From: UBA1429 sp964482225
GTDB taxonomy: Bacteria > Chloroflexota > Anaerolineae > UBA1429
Length of the DNA: 64,000 nt
Direction: 5' to 3'
Assembly: GCA_964482225.1 (NCBI GenBank)
Contig: CAYZWT010000006.1
Location: 62,001 to 126,000 of the forward strand
A program made the position numbers and the translations under genes. Below, one piece after another: positions 24,179-32,421 of the stretch; positions within the stretch are counted from its first letter, which is position 1; each line of letters begins with the position of its first letter. The notes beneath the pieces were generated by a model. It searched no databases. It had not been told where the DNA came from and was given only the letters and a program-made list of their open reading frames with translations.

Positions 24179-24973
24179 ATGGACGACCCGCTGAGCCGCG
24201 AGATCATCCTGACCGCCCTGGGGACGGCCTTTGTGGGGCGCGCCCTCGAACAGCACGCCGCCATTGATTCCACCAACACCCGGGCCGTGGCCTGGGCCCG
24301 GGCGGGCGCCCCCGATGGCGCCCTGGTGATCGCCGAGGAGCAGACGGCGGGCCGGGGGCGCCTGGGCCGCCGCTGGCACGCGCCCCCCGGCAGCGCCCTG
24401 CTCTTCTCGGTGGCGCTGCGCCCGGCGCTCGCCCCCGCCCAGGCCCAGCGGGCCACCATGCTCTGCTCCTCCGCCGCCGTCGAGGCCATTCGCGCTGTGA
24501 CGGGGCTGGCCGCCCAGGTCAAGTGGCCCAACGACCTGGTGATCAAGGGGCGCAAAGTGGGCGGCGTGCTGACCGAGCTGGGGCTGGCGGGCCGCGAACT
24601 GGCCTTTGTCGTCGTGGGCATGGGGCTGAACGTGAACCTGGACCCGGCTGCTATCCCCGAGGCGCTGGCGCCGCCCACCAGCCTCATGGCCGAGCTGGGC
24701 CGCCCCGTGCCGCGCCTGCCCCTGCTGTGCGCCCTGCTGCAGGGGATCGAGGCGCGCTATCTGGCGCTGGGGGAGGGCCTCTCGCCTGTGGAGGAGTGGC
24801 GCGGCCACCTGGCCACCCTGGGCCAGCCGGTGCAGGTGGGCACGCCGGAGGAGGTGATCGCGGGCGTGGCCGAGGACGTGGACGCCGACGGCGCCTTGCT
24901 GGTGCGTACCCCCGAGGGCGCCCTGCGCATTGTGTTGGTGGGCGATGTGACGCTGCGGGGGCACAGGGTGTAG
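24179..24973 (+). CDS. birA: Biotin--[acetyl-CoA-carboxylase] ligase
   Basis: A 264-residue enzyme that joins biotin to the biotin carrier protein. Signature parts are DSTNTRA near residue 29, GRGRLGRRWHAPPGSALLFS at 56-75 (biotinyl-AMP loop), VKWPNDLVIKGRKVGGVL near 115 (catalytic Lys) and a C-terminal BPL domain ending TPEGALRIVLVGDVTLRG. It lacks the N-terminal DNA-binding domain, so it is a monofunctional ligase without repressor activity. Confidence 0.9.
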   Translation: MDDPLSREIILTALGTAFVGRALEQHAAIDSTNTRAVAWARAGAPDGALVIAEEQTAGRGRLGRRWHAPPGSALLFSVALRPALAPAQAQRATMLCSSAAVEAIRAVTGLAAQVKWPNDLVIKGRKVGGVLTELGLAGRELAFVVVGMGLNVNLDPAAIPEALAPPTSLMAELGRPVPRLPLLCALLQGIEARYLALGEGLSPVEEWRGHLATLGQPVQVGTPEEVIAGVAEDVDADGALLVRTPEGALRIVLVGDVTLRGHRV

Positions 24974-24990
24974 GGGGAAGCGGCGCGCCA

Positions 24991-25240
24991 GTATCAGTTC
25001 AGAATTGGGGGAAAAGCAGTCAACACGCTGTGTACGGCAGCGGCGACCCTTGGGGCGCGGGCGTCTCGCCCGCCTGGTAGGGGCTAGGCATGCCTAGCCC
25101 CTACCACAAAACCATATAAAGGCGCACCAAACACGTATGGACAAAGCTGACGCTAGACGCATGTATGCGTCCACAGCGTCCATAGTCGAGGACATGTACT
25201 CACCGATTGCGGAATGTTGGCATCACCGTTCTAATCGGGG
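24991..25240 (+). mobile_element. MITE-like element, copy C, decayed, right end lost
   Basis: The left end GTATCAGTTCAGAATTGGGGGAA is identical over its first 20 bases to copy B, and CAACACG and GGCGCGGGCGTCTCGCCCGCC follow. The centre is replaced by a perfect 30-base palindrome (25076-25105) and an unrelated stretch. Similarity resumes at TACTCACCGATTGCGGAAT..GGCATCA (about 25198-25228), matching copy B 5869-5894, but the terminal inverted repeat is missing. The next gene begins inside this remnant. Confidence 0.7.
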
Positions 25241-25863
25241 TGGGGCTGGTGATGTTGGCCCTCGTCGTGGCTGCCACCCTCTTGCAGCCTTTGATAGGGG
25301 AGCTAACCGCCTCCTTGCGCCCGGCGACGCCGACCGCCACCCTCGCCCCAACCGACGCGCCGACGCCCACCCGCACGCCATCGCCCACGCCCACGCCGCC
25401 CCCCGTCCTGGCCTGGGAAGGGACGACGCTGCGGGTCATCTGCCTTGCGGTGCAGCAGAACTATCCCGAGATCGAGGACAAGGCACCGGAGCGGATCGAG
25501 GAGGTGATCGCAGGCTGGCTGGCGCGCAGAGGGCTACAGGTAGTCTCCTCCGGGCAGGAGGGGGCGGATGCCTGCGACGGCCGCCTGTCCATCGAGCTGA
25601 CGGGCAAGGCCCTGGGGGCCAACTATGGGGGCGCCGGGACCATCAGCTACTGCTATACAGGCGCCGAGTATCGGGGGCGAATGGTTCTCGAGGCCGAGGG
25701 CAGAACCGCGCTGGTGGCGCCGATCTATGCGACAACGGGGCCATCTGCATCGGCGGTCGCAGGCTGTCTTGGCCAGCAGCACGCGCGCAACGCCCCCTTC
25801 CACGGCCTCTGGGCGAACGCCCTGCGAGAGGGCCTGGAAAAGCTCTGGGGCTCGCCTTTCTGA
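25207..25863 (+). CDS. Membrane-anchored exported protein with Thr/Pro linker; start lies inside MITE copy C
   Basis: A 218-residue protein read from TTG 25207. A single N-terminal transmembrane helix (residues about 5-26) is followed by a Thr/Pro-rich linker (residues about 38-60) and a small exported domain with paired cysteines (DACDGRL, SYCYTG, GCLGQ). No family is recognised. The start codon and first few codons coincide with the remnant right end of the MITE, so the native N-terminus may have been replaced by transposon sequence or the true start lost. No good ribosome site is seen, so the start is uncertain. Confidence 0.55.
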   Translation: MRNVGITVLIGVGLVMLALVVAATLLQPLIGELTASLRPATPTATLAPTDAPTPTRTPSPTPTPPPVLAWEGTTLRVICLAVQQNYPEIEDKAPERIEEVIAGWLARRGLQVVSSGQEGADACDGRLSIELTGKALGANYGGAGTISYCYTGAEYRGRMVLEAEGRTALVAPIYATTGPSASAVAGCLGQQHARNAPFHGLWANALREGLEKLWGSPF

Positions 25864-25942
25864 GCGGCGAGCCAGGCGCTTGGCAGCGCTGAGGCCATCG
25901 CTCGCGGCTCGCAGGGATGGAAGAACGGAAGAACGCTGTTCC

Positions 25943-25971
25943 TTGACAAACTCCAGGGCTCAACCTAGACT
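25943..25971 (+). promoter_or_regulatory. Sigma70-type promoter upstream of the restriction-modification-like pair
   Basis: TTGACA (25943-25948) and TAGACT (25966-25971) are separated by 17 bases. The leader to the TTG at 26154 is about 175 bases and encodes no controller-protein-sized ORF. Confidence 0.6.
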
Positions 25972-26153
25972 GGGTGATGAAGAATCATACTCAGCACCAT
26001 GTGTAGGTGTTTTGGGGCCAAGTGGGGGCGAGCAAGTTACCTCGGACAGCGTCCTGATTGTCTCTCACGTCGCCTTCCAGCGGAGTTGAATGTGCTCGAT
26101 AGAAAGGTCTGAGGCAGGACACATGTTCGAGGCAACGATGCGGGGGCGTAGAA

Positions 26154-27287
26154 TTGGTCTATGAATCGGTAGATGCGCTTCAGAAAACTCTGGCAGACTC
26201 GGTTTTCTTGTATGCCACAGATCGCAAAAAAGCCGCAGGACGTGCTTTAGGCACGCTCGTTGAGATTGTCGCATTCTACACCCTGTGCGCTTGGGATCTG
26301 CGCGACTATATTGTCATTGAGCGTTCTGTACCCGAGTTCGGCAATCCCGAAATAGCTCATAATGTCGAGTTCTCGCTTCACCCTGTTTTGAATCGGCACG
26401 AAGCAGTGATTGTGCCCCTTTCGCTCCCGCTCACAGCGAGAAAAGTCAAACGCCACTTGCCCTTTCTCCACGCGACTGCTGTCAAGGCGACGCAATTGCT
26501 CAGTAGAGATGGCGTTAAACGCAATGCAACGATTATTGTAGAGACAGAAATCGGTCCTGTTGTCGCAAACGTGGATTCGTTGGCTCATTCTTGCTGTGGA
26601 TTGACCGTGTGCGAACTCGCGACACATCCGTTCGCGATTGTCGAGTGTAAGCGGGTTGGGGTAGAGGAAGGAATGCGAAAGGGGCCGCAAACCATTGAGA
26701 AAGCGAAACAGGGCGCCTATGTGGCGCGTACAGTATCATCTCTCCAGAAGGTGCGGCTTCGGAATGGCCAGTTCCAAGGCGTAATGGAGCTCTCTGACGG
26801 TACCTTTAGGCGAGATTCCTACGATGTACTGCTTAGGGAAGTCATAGACTCTTTTGCCGTCGTGGATCTTGCCGATTTCATGCTTACAGTCGGCATAGTC
26901 AGCAATCATGGTAACTGGTTTACCTCAGATAATCATAACAAGGAACTCCGAGTGCTGGCGCAGTCATACGATTGGCTCTTGTTCCTCACCGACGCCGGAT
27001 TGTCTCAGTTCATAGAGCGGTTGCTGCTCAATCCCACACCAGAGTTAGCCCCCGCGCGCGAAGCGTTCCTGGGCAGCTATTCTGGCAAGTCTGGCGCAAA
27101 CAGGTTTACCAAGGTACGCATGGCGGCTAGCGCAGACGAAGCTCTTCGGGGCTACTTTTCGGCGCATGAGGCAGAAATCGAGACGTGGTTCAACGTAATC
27201 TCTCCTCGCGAGGGTACGCTTGAGATATTGCAGGCGGACCTGCGAAAGCTCGCGGCGAAAGATTGGCGGGAGGTCGAGCAGATATGA
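26154..27287 (+). CDS. Probable type II restriction endonuclease-like protein (PD-(D/E)xK candidate)
   Basis: A 377-residue protein read from TTG 26154, with GGGGGCG about 7 bases upstream; no in-frame ATG occurs before the conserved part. Base composition is clearly lower in GC than the flanks. Residues about 163-205 (FAIVECKRVGVEEGMRKGPQTIEKAKQGAYVAR) fit a PD-(D/E)xK nuclease core: hydrophobic strand, E-x-K, then a helix with conserved Gln/Lys. The stop overlaps the start of a DNA methyltransferase (ATGA), the usual arrangement for a restriction pair. Nuclease activity and target site are inferred from context. Confidence 0.65.
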   Translation: MVYESVDALQKTLADSVFLYATDRKKAAGRALGTLVEIVAFYTLCAWDLRDYIVIERSVPEFGNPEIAHNVEFSLHPVLNRHEAVIVPLSLPLTARKVKRHLPFLHATAVKATQLLSRDGVKRNATIIVETEIGPVVANVDSLAHSCCGLTVCELATHPFAIVECKRVGVEEGMRKGPQTIEKAKQGAYVARTVSSLQKVRLRNGQFQGVMELSDGTFRRDSYDVLLREVIDSFAVVDLADFMLTVGIVSNHGNWFTSDNHNKELRVLAQSYDWLLFLTDAGLSQFIERLLLNPTPELAPAREAFLGSYSGKSGANRFTKVRMAASADEALRGYFSAHEAEIETWFNVISPREGTLEILQADLRKLAAKDWREVEQI

Positions 27288-27892
27288 CCGCAGGACGCAA
27301 GAATACCGAACCATCGAGCCAACATTGGTGTACCCCACCCAAATACGTTAATGCTGTACGGCGGTTCTTTGGTGGCGCAATCGCCTTGGATCCTTGCTCC
27401 AATCCGCATTCCATCGTGAAAGCTGCTATCGAGTATTCGTTGCCCGAGACAGATGGATTGGCGGCATCGTGGGATTACCCCACCATCTATGTAAATCCGC
27501 CCTATGGTCGCGACCGCGAGAGGGGCACTACGATTCGCGACTGGCTTCGCAAGTGCGCCGAGGCTTATTCTCAACATGGTGCAGAGGTACTAGCCCTTGT
27601 GCCCGTCGCCACGAACACGCGCCACTGGAAGCAGTACGTGTTTGGCGCTGCCACCGCGGTTGCATTCCTCTATGATACCCGACTGCGGTTCCTCGTGAAT
27701 GGGCAAGATGGAGGCAAAGGAGCACCCATGTCGTGCGCGATGGTCTACTGGGGAGGACAGTATGCTCGCTTTGAGCGAGTGTTCATTCGCTTTGGCGCGG
27801 TGGTTGATGTCCAGCACCTTCACGGAAAGGCTGTTGGCGTTGGCGAGCATCCAACTTTGTTCGACGTCATAGAAAAGTCGAACGCCGTCTAG
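27284..27892 (+). CDS. DNA N6-adenine methyltransferase, Dam/phage type (PF05869-like)
   Basis: A 202-residue protein from ATG 27284, coupled to the upstream stop, with GGGAGG 10 bases before. It contains QHWCTPPKYVNAVRRFFGG, ALDPCSN (AdoMet site), the catalytic NPPYG near residue 75, and LVPVATNTRHW, all as in phage-type N6-adenine methyltransferases. It probably protects the sites cut by its neighbour. Lower GC than surrounding genes suggests acquisition as a unit. Confidence 0.85.
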   Translation: MTAGRKNTEPSSQHWCTPPKYVNAVRRFFGGAIALDPCSNPHSIVKAAIEYSLPETDGLAASWDYPTIYVNPPYGRDRERGTTIRDWLRKCAEAYSQHGAEVLALVPVATNTRHWKQYVFGAATAVAFLYDTRLRFLVNGQDGGKGAPMSCAMVYWGGQYARFERVFIRFGAVVDVQHLHGKAVGVGEHPTLFDVIEKSNAV

Positions 27893-28055
27893 AACTTGTA
27901 TCAACGGAACGGATGCGCTCTTTGCCTTGCTGTGCCCCTAATCCTCGATAACTACAGGGTTCGTGCCTCTCGGGATGCCTCAACCGACAGCGCCGCTAGT
28001 ATGCCAGATGCTTGCGGTCTGTGTGTCCGGTACCACCAGCTCCCTTTCCCTCTCC

Positions 28056-29180
28056 CTAGAACAGCCTCTCCCCGTACACCTTCATCGGCGTCTCGTGGAT
28101 CGCGCGCAGGCCCTGGGCCGCAGCCTCGGCGTCGGGGATGGACGCCTCGTCCGGCTTGTCCGAAAGGCCAAAGACCAGCACGCCCTGGGCGGCCAGCTTG
28201 CACGCCAGGTCGCTCACCTCGGCGGTCAGCACGATCTCGCGGGCCAGCACGGCCTCCGGCGTGGCCTCGTCGGGCAGGGCGTCCATGCGGGCGATGGTCT
28301 CCAGGAACTCGAGCCGGCGAAACGCCTTGAAGGGCGTGGGGTCGCCCGCGGCGACGCCATCATACACCTCGCGGTGCACCTGGCGTAGCCCGTCGGCCAT
28401 GTCGGCTGCGGCTTGTTCGCAGCGCGCACAAAAGCCCTGGATGTCCTTCAGGCTGCCGTCCTCCAGGGCGGCCCAAAAGCGCTGCTCCGGCAGGGCCTGC
28501 CCCGCCACCATCAGGCAGATATAGGCCACATAATCCTGGTTGTCCTCGGTCAAATAGTGGTAGCGGGTCTGGTTGAGCCGCGCATAGAGGCTGCGAAAGG
28601 CCGCCTCGTCCAAAGCGTCGCCCAGGGTGTCGCGGGCCATGCGCTCCGCCGCCTGCACCCGCGCCGCGTCAATCACGCCATCGTTGCGGCCCCGCGCCCC
28701 CAGCGAGGTCTTGTCCAGGTCAATGACCATCGCCATCGCCTCGTCGCAGGCCAGGCCATCGGCCTCCAGCCACGCCATCAGGTCCACCAGGGCGTTCCAC
28801 CGGTTGGCGACCATGATGATCTCTTGCTCGATGGCGACCTGTCTCGGCCGGGCCAGGGCGTCCATGCCAATGAACCCTCGGGCGGCGCAATACGGGGCCA
28901 GGTTGTGGGCCACGGCGCCGTCGTTGCGGGCGCTATCGCCCACCATCAGCACGCGCTCGATGGGGCGACCCACGCCCCGCAGCCGCTGCGCCTCGTGCAT
29001 GAAATGCCAGATCACCCGCGCATACTCGGGCGTGGTCTTGCGTGGAATGTAATAGTGGTCCAGGCCCGCCGCCTGCCAGGCCGCCTGGAGGCCAGCGATG
29101 CCGGGATCCACCGGCTCCAGATTGCGATAGACCACCCGAGAGCCCATCATGTCCGCCAGGGCGCCGCGTTCCCAGCTCAT
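28056..29180 (-). CDS. HAD-like hydrolase-related protein coupled to asd
   Basis: A 374-residue protein whose ATG overlaps the asd stop (ATGA at 29177-29180). Two HAD-like signatures are visible: VLMVGDSARNDGAVA near residue 78 (a motif IV-like GDSxxND) and AMVIDLDKTSLGARGRND near residue 150 (motif I-like DxDxT). They are in inverse order for a single HAD domain, so there may be the end of one domain followed by the start of another, or a circular permutation. I cannot name a substrate. Coupling to lysC-asd hints at amino-acid metabolism. Confidence 0.6.
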   Translation of the reverse strand: MSWERGALADMMGSRVVYRNLEPVDPGIAGLQAAWQAAGLDHYYIPRKTTPEYARVIWHFMHEAQRLRGVGRPIERVLMVGDSARNDGAVAHNLAPYCAARGFIGMDALARPRQVAIEQEIIMVANRWNALVDLMAWLEADGLACDEAMAMVIDLDKTSLGARGRNDGVIDAARVQAAERMARDTLGDALDEAAFRSLYARLNQTRYHYLTEDNQDYVAYICLMVAGQALPEQRFWAALEDGSLKDIQGFCARCEQAAADMADGLRQVHREVYDGVAAGDPTPFKAFRRLEFLETIARMDALPDEATPEAVLAREIVLTAEVSDLACKLAAQGVLVFGLSDKPDEASIPDAEAAAQGLRAIHETPMKVYGERLF

Positions 29181-30235
29181 CGGATCAGCCCCTTGGCGAC
29201 CATGATCTCGGCGTTGAGCAGCGAGCCGCCCGCCGCGCCCCGGATGGTGTTGTGGGAGAGGGCCACCAGCTTGAAATCGAGCACCTCGCAGGGGCGAATG
29301 CGCCCGATGGTGACGGCCATGCCGTTGCCGTTGTCGCGATCCAGCCGCGTTTGGGGCCGGTCGGGCTCACTGCGCACGAGGATGGTGGGGTCCACCGCCG
29401 AGGGGCAGCCCAGGGCATAGGGCTCGCTCCGGAACGAGGCCAACGCCTCGGCCAGCTCCTCGGCGCTGGCCTTATGCGCCAGCTCGATGGAGATGACCTC
29501 CATGTGCCCATCGCGCACGGCCACCCGGGTGCAGGTGGGGCTGACGGGGAATGCGGCATGGGCGATGCCGCCGGTGGCCGCGTCATAGCGCCCCAGTATC
29601 TTGAGCGGTTCGGTGACCAGCTTGTCCTCTTCGTTGCGGATGTAGGGGATCACGTTGTCCAGCATGTCCATCGAGGGCACCCCGGGATAGCCTGCGCCGG
29701 AGAGGGCCTGCAACGTGGTGACCACCACGCGGCCCAGGCCAAAGGCATCATAGATCGGCTTGAGGGCCAGGGTCATGCCCACGGTGGAGCAGTTGGGGTC
29801 GGTGACGATGAACCCCTTGTCCCAGCCCCGCCGTGCTCGCTGGGTTTCCAGCAGGGCCAGGTGGTCGGCGTTCACCTCGGGGATCAGCAACGGGACATCG
29901 GGGTCCATGCGGTGGGCCGAGGCATTGCTGAGCACGCCATAGCCGGCGGCGGCAAACTCTTTTTCCACGCTCAGGGCGGCCCCGGCGGGCAGCGCCGAAA
30001 AAACGATGCGGCAATCCAGGTTGGGCTCGCAGGGCTGCACCACCATGTCGCGCACGTTGGCGGGACAATCGGCGGAGAGCCGCCAGGTGCAGGCCTCGGC
30101 ATAGCGGCCGCCGGCCGAGCGCTCCGAGGCGGCCAGGGCCGTGATCTCGAACCAGGGGTGATCGGCCAACAGTTGGATGAAACGCTGCCCCACGGCGCCG
30201 GTGGCGCCCAGGATACCTACGGGGATCCTACGCAT
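29177..30235 (-). CDS. asd: Aspartate-semialdehyde dehydrogenase
   Basis: A 352-residue enzyme reducing aspartyl phosphate to aspartate semialdehyde for lysine, threonine and methionine synthesis. It has the NADP motif GATGAVGQRF (9-18), the catalytic Cys in TDPNCSTVGM near residue 148, and the basic and His residues of RVAVRDGHME near 245. Sequence style (long form, PSMDMLDNVIPYI) fits the archaeal/fungal-like class also found in Chloroflexota. It overlaps lysC by 8 bases. Confidence 0.92.
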   Translation of the reverse strand: MRRIPVGILGATGAVGQRFIQLLADHPWFEITALAASERSAGGRYAEACTWRLSADCPANVRDMVVQPCEPNLDCRIVFSALPAGAALSVEKEFAAAGYGVLSNASAHRMDPDVPLLIPEVNADHLALLETQRARRGWDKGFIVTDPNCSTVGMTLALKPIYDAFGLGRVVVTTLQALSGAGYPGVPSMDMLDNVIPYIRNEEDKLVTEPLKILGRYDAATGGIAHAAFPVSPTCTRVAVRDGHMEVISIELAHKASAEELAEALASFRSEPYALGCPSAVDPTILVRSEPDRPQTRLDRDNGNGMAVTIGRIRPCEVLDFKLVALSHNTIRGAAGGSLLNAEIMVAKGLIR

Positions 30236-31670
30236 CTTGCGCCTCCTCTATGCCCTCGGATGCGGCCACGCGCTCCAGCGCAAATTGCTGGTGAATCGCC
30301 TGCACCGCCTGGTTCACCGCCTCTTGCTCCACCACCAGCGAAAGGTTGTACTCGGACGAGCCCTGGGCGATGGAGATAATATTGATCTCCTGGCCCGCCA
30401 GGGCCTTGAACACCCGCGCCGCGATGCCCGGCTTGCCCCGCAGCCCGGCCCCCACCACGGCCACGATGGCAACCCGATCCAGGCTGCTGACGCTGTCAAT
30501 CTCGCCGCGCATGATCTCCAGGGCCAACTCGCGCTCCAGGTGGGTCACGGCGGCCGGTGTGTCAATGCCACGCACCGCAAAGCAGATATTCTGCTCTGAA
30601 GACGACTGGGTGATCATCAGCACGCTGGCGCCGCTGCGCGCCACTGCCGAGAACACCCGCCCCGCCACGCCCGGCACTCCCTGCATGCCCCGGCCCTGGA
30701 CCGTCACGACGCTCAGATCGCGGATGGCCGTAATGCCCTTGATCAACAGCTCTTCCGAGGCCTCGTGCGAGATCAGGGTGCCCGGGTGCTCGGGGTTGAG
30801 CGAGTTGAGCACCCGCACGGGGATCTGGGGCTCGACCACGGGCTGGATGGCCAGCGGGTGCAGCACCTTGGCCCCAAAGAAGGATAGCTCGGCCACCTCG
30901 CCATACGAGATCTGGGGCATGGTGCGCGCTTGGGGCACGATGCGCGGATCGGCGGTCATCACGCCGTCCACGTCGGTCCAGATCCAGACCTCGTCGGCGG
31001 GCAGGCAGCGCCCCAGCAGGGTGGCCGTCAGGTCGCCGCTGCCCCGGCCCAGGGTCGTCACGGCGCCATCGCGGGTGGACCCAATGAACCCCGTTACGAC
31101 AGGGATGACCCCCTGTTCCAACAGAGGCAAGAGGACGCGGCGCGCGCGCTCGGTGGTCTCTTGCATCAACGGGGTGGCGTTGCCAAAATTGTTATCGGTG
31201 AGGATCAGTTGGGTGGCCTCGACGGTCTGGGCATGGTAGCCCTGGCTGCGCAAGGCCGCCGCCACCAAGCGGGCGGACAGGCGCTCGCCCAGCGCCGAGA
31301 CCGCATCCATCCCCCGGGCCGTCAGCTCGCCCAGGGTGTGGATGCTGCTGCAGAGGTTCTCGAAATCCTGGAGCAGGGCGCTCACCTCGGCCCGCAAGCC
31401 CCGGGCGTGCTCGGTATCCTGCACGCAATCGGCAATCGCCTGCTCGTGGCGCTGTTGCAGCTCGTCGCGGATCAGGCCAAAGGTGCGCCGATCTCCTGCA
31501 GCGGCAGTGTGCGCCGCGTGGCGCAGGCTATCGGTGACGCCGCCCATAGCCGAGACCACCACCACCGGCAGCGCATTGGTCTCGCGCGCAGTGCGCACGA
31601 CAATGCGGGCCACATTGGCCATCCTCTCGCCCGTCCCTACCGATGTGCCGCCAAACTTGCAGACGATCAT
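30228..31670 (-). CDS. lysC: Aspartate kinase with two ACT domains
   Basis: A 480-residue enzyme that phosphorylates aspartate. ATG 31670 is the natural start (MIVCKFGGTSVG, the conserved KFGGTS at residues 5-10); the longer frame is not homologous. The kinase core runs to about 300 (FIGSTRDGAVTTLGRGSGDLTAT). Two C-terminal ACT domains (about 325-400 and 405-470) suggest feedback inhibition by lysine or threonine. The promoter-like TATAAT at 31801-31806 (minus) lies about 130 bases upstream; no lysine riboswitch is apparent in the leader. Confidence 0.93.
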   Translation of the reverse strand: MIVCKFGGTSVGTGERMANVARIVVRTARETNALPVVVVSAMGGVTDSLRHAAHTAAAGDRRTFGLIRDELQQRHEQAIADCVQDTEHARGLRAEVSALLQDFENLCSSIHTLGELTARGMDAVSALGERLSARLVAAALRSQGYHAQTVEATQLILTDNNFGNATPLMQETTERARRVLLPLLEQGVIPVVTGFIGSTRDGAVTTLGRGSGDLTATLLGRCLPADEVWIWTDVDGVMTADPRIVPQARTMPQISYGEVAELSFFGAKVLHPLAIQPVVEPQIPVRVLNSLNPEHPGTLISHEASEELLIKGITAIRDLSVVTVQGRGMQGVPGVAGRVFSAVARSGASVLMITQSSSEQNICFAVRGIDTPAAVTHLERELALEIMRGEIDSVSSLDRVAIVAVVGAGLRGKPGIAARVFKALAGQEINIISIAQGSSEYNLSLVVEQEAVNQAVQAIHQQFALERVAASEGIEEAQDA

Positions 31671-31825
31671 TGCGCTTGCTCCTGCACGTGTGCCAGAATC
31701 ACGGAGGCAGAATCGCCGTTCATGGCGCAGGGGCTCGGCGTTGAGGGAGGCAACGATGCCAGGATCGGGCGGATGCCGCCGACCCGAGAGATTGTCGGCC
31801 ATTATACAACAAGGGCGCGGCGCCC

Positions 31826-31846
31826 CAAAAACGGGGTTGCGAACCC
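31826..31846 (-). terminator. Intrinsic terminator after the 31851-32378 gene
   Basis: On the minus strand a GGGTT/AACCC hairpin (31833-31846) just past the stop is followed by TTTTT (31827-31831). It separates the dnaN-recF group from lysC, whose likely -10 is only 20 bases further on. Confidence 0.6.
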
Positions 31847-31850
31847 GCCT

Positions 31851-32378
31851 CTAGCGGCCCGGCACGCGGATCCCCACCAGCAGGCTGCTCCACTCAAAGG
31901 GGCGCCACAGACCCGCATCGTCGGGGCGCAGGCTCACCGGGCGCGGCGAGGCCGCCCCAGAGCAGGCCACGAACAGCTTGTACGGCCCCTTGGCGCGGTC
32001 GCCCGAGTAGGGATTGGCGGTGCAGATGATCTGCCAGGGCGGCTCGGGCAGTGCATAGACGTTCTCCGGCGTTGCGCCCTGCACATACGAGGCGGCCAGA
32101 TGCGGGTTCTGGGCCATCTGCCGCCGCACCAGGGCCAGGTCGCGGGGGGCAAGCTGACGCCCCGTAAAAGAGACTGCGCCGGGGGCCAGGCGCGCCGCAT
32201 CCACCGTGCCGGCCAGGCAGGCCTGCCCCAGCTCGGCATCCTGGGCATAGACCAGCAACGCCATCGCCAGGGCCGCAGCGCCGCCCTCAGGCGTGGTGGC
32301 CAAATCGGCGTGCAGCGCCAGGAACTCGTCCAGCGAGGTGGGGAGAGCGGGCAGCGAAATGGTGATGGGGCCCGTCAT
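31851..32378 (-). CDS. Hypothetical protein downstream of recF
   Basis: A 175-residue protein from ATG 32378 with AAGGAGGTAAT upstream; the longer frame runs into recF. Residues 1-60 are helical (LPTSLDEFLALHADLATTPEGGAAALAMALLVYA). The C-terminal part has WQIICTANPYSGDRAKGPYKLFVACSGA and ends LLVGIRVP, suggesting a soluble beta-rich domain. No signal peptide. I do not recognise a characterised family. Confidence 0.65.
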   Translation of the reverse strand: MTGPITISLPALPTSLDEFLALHADLATTPEGGAAALAMALLVYAQDAELGQACLAGTVDAARLAPGAVSFTGRQLAPRDLALVRRQMAQNPHLAASYVQGATPENVYALPEPPWQIICTANPYSGDRAKGPYKLFVACSGAASPRPVSLRPDDAGLWRPFEWSSLLVGIRVPGR

Positions 32379-32421
32379 GGGATTACCTCCTTGATCGTTT
32401 GATATAGTCTTTTCTTGTTTC

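Noticed and set aside
31671..31800. Lysine riboswitch in the lysC leader
   Set aside because: The leader is too short and lacks the conserved lysine-aptamer landmarks; only a promoter-like TATAAT is seen.
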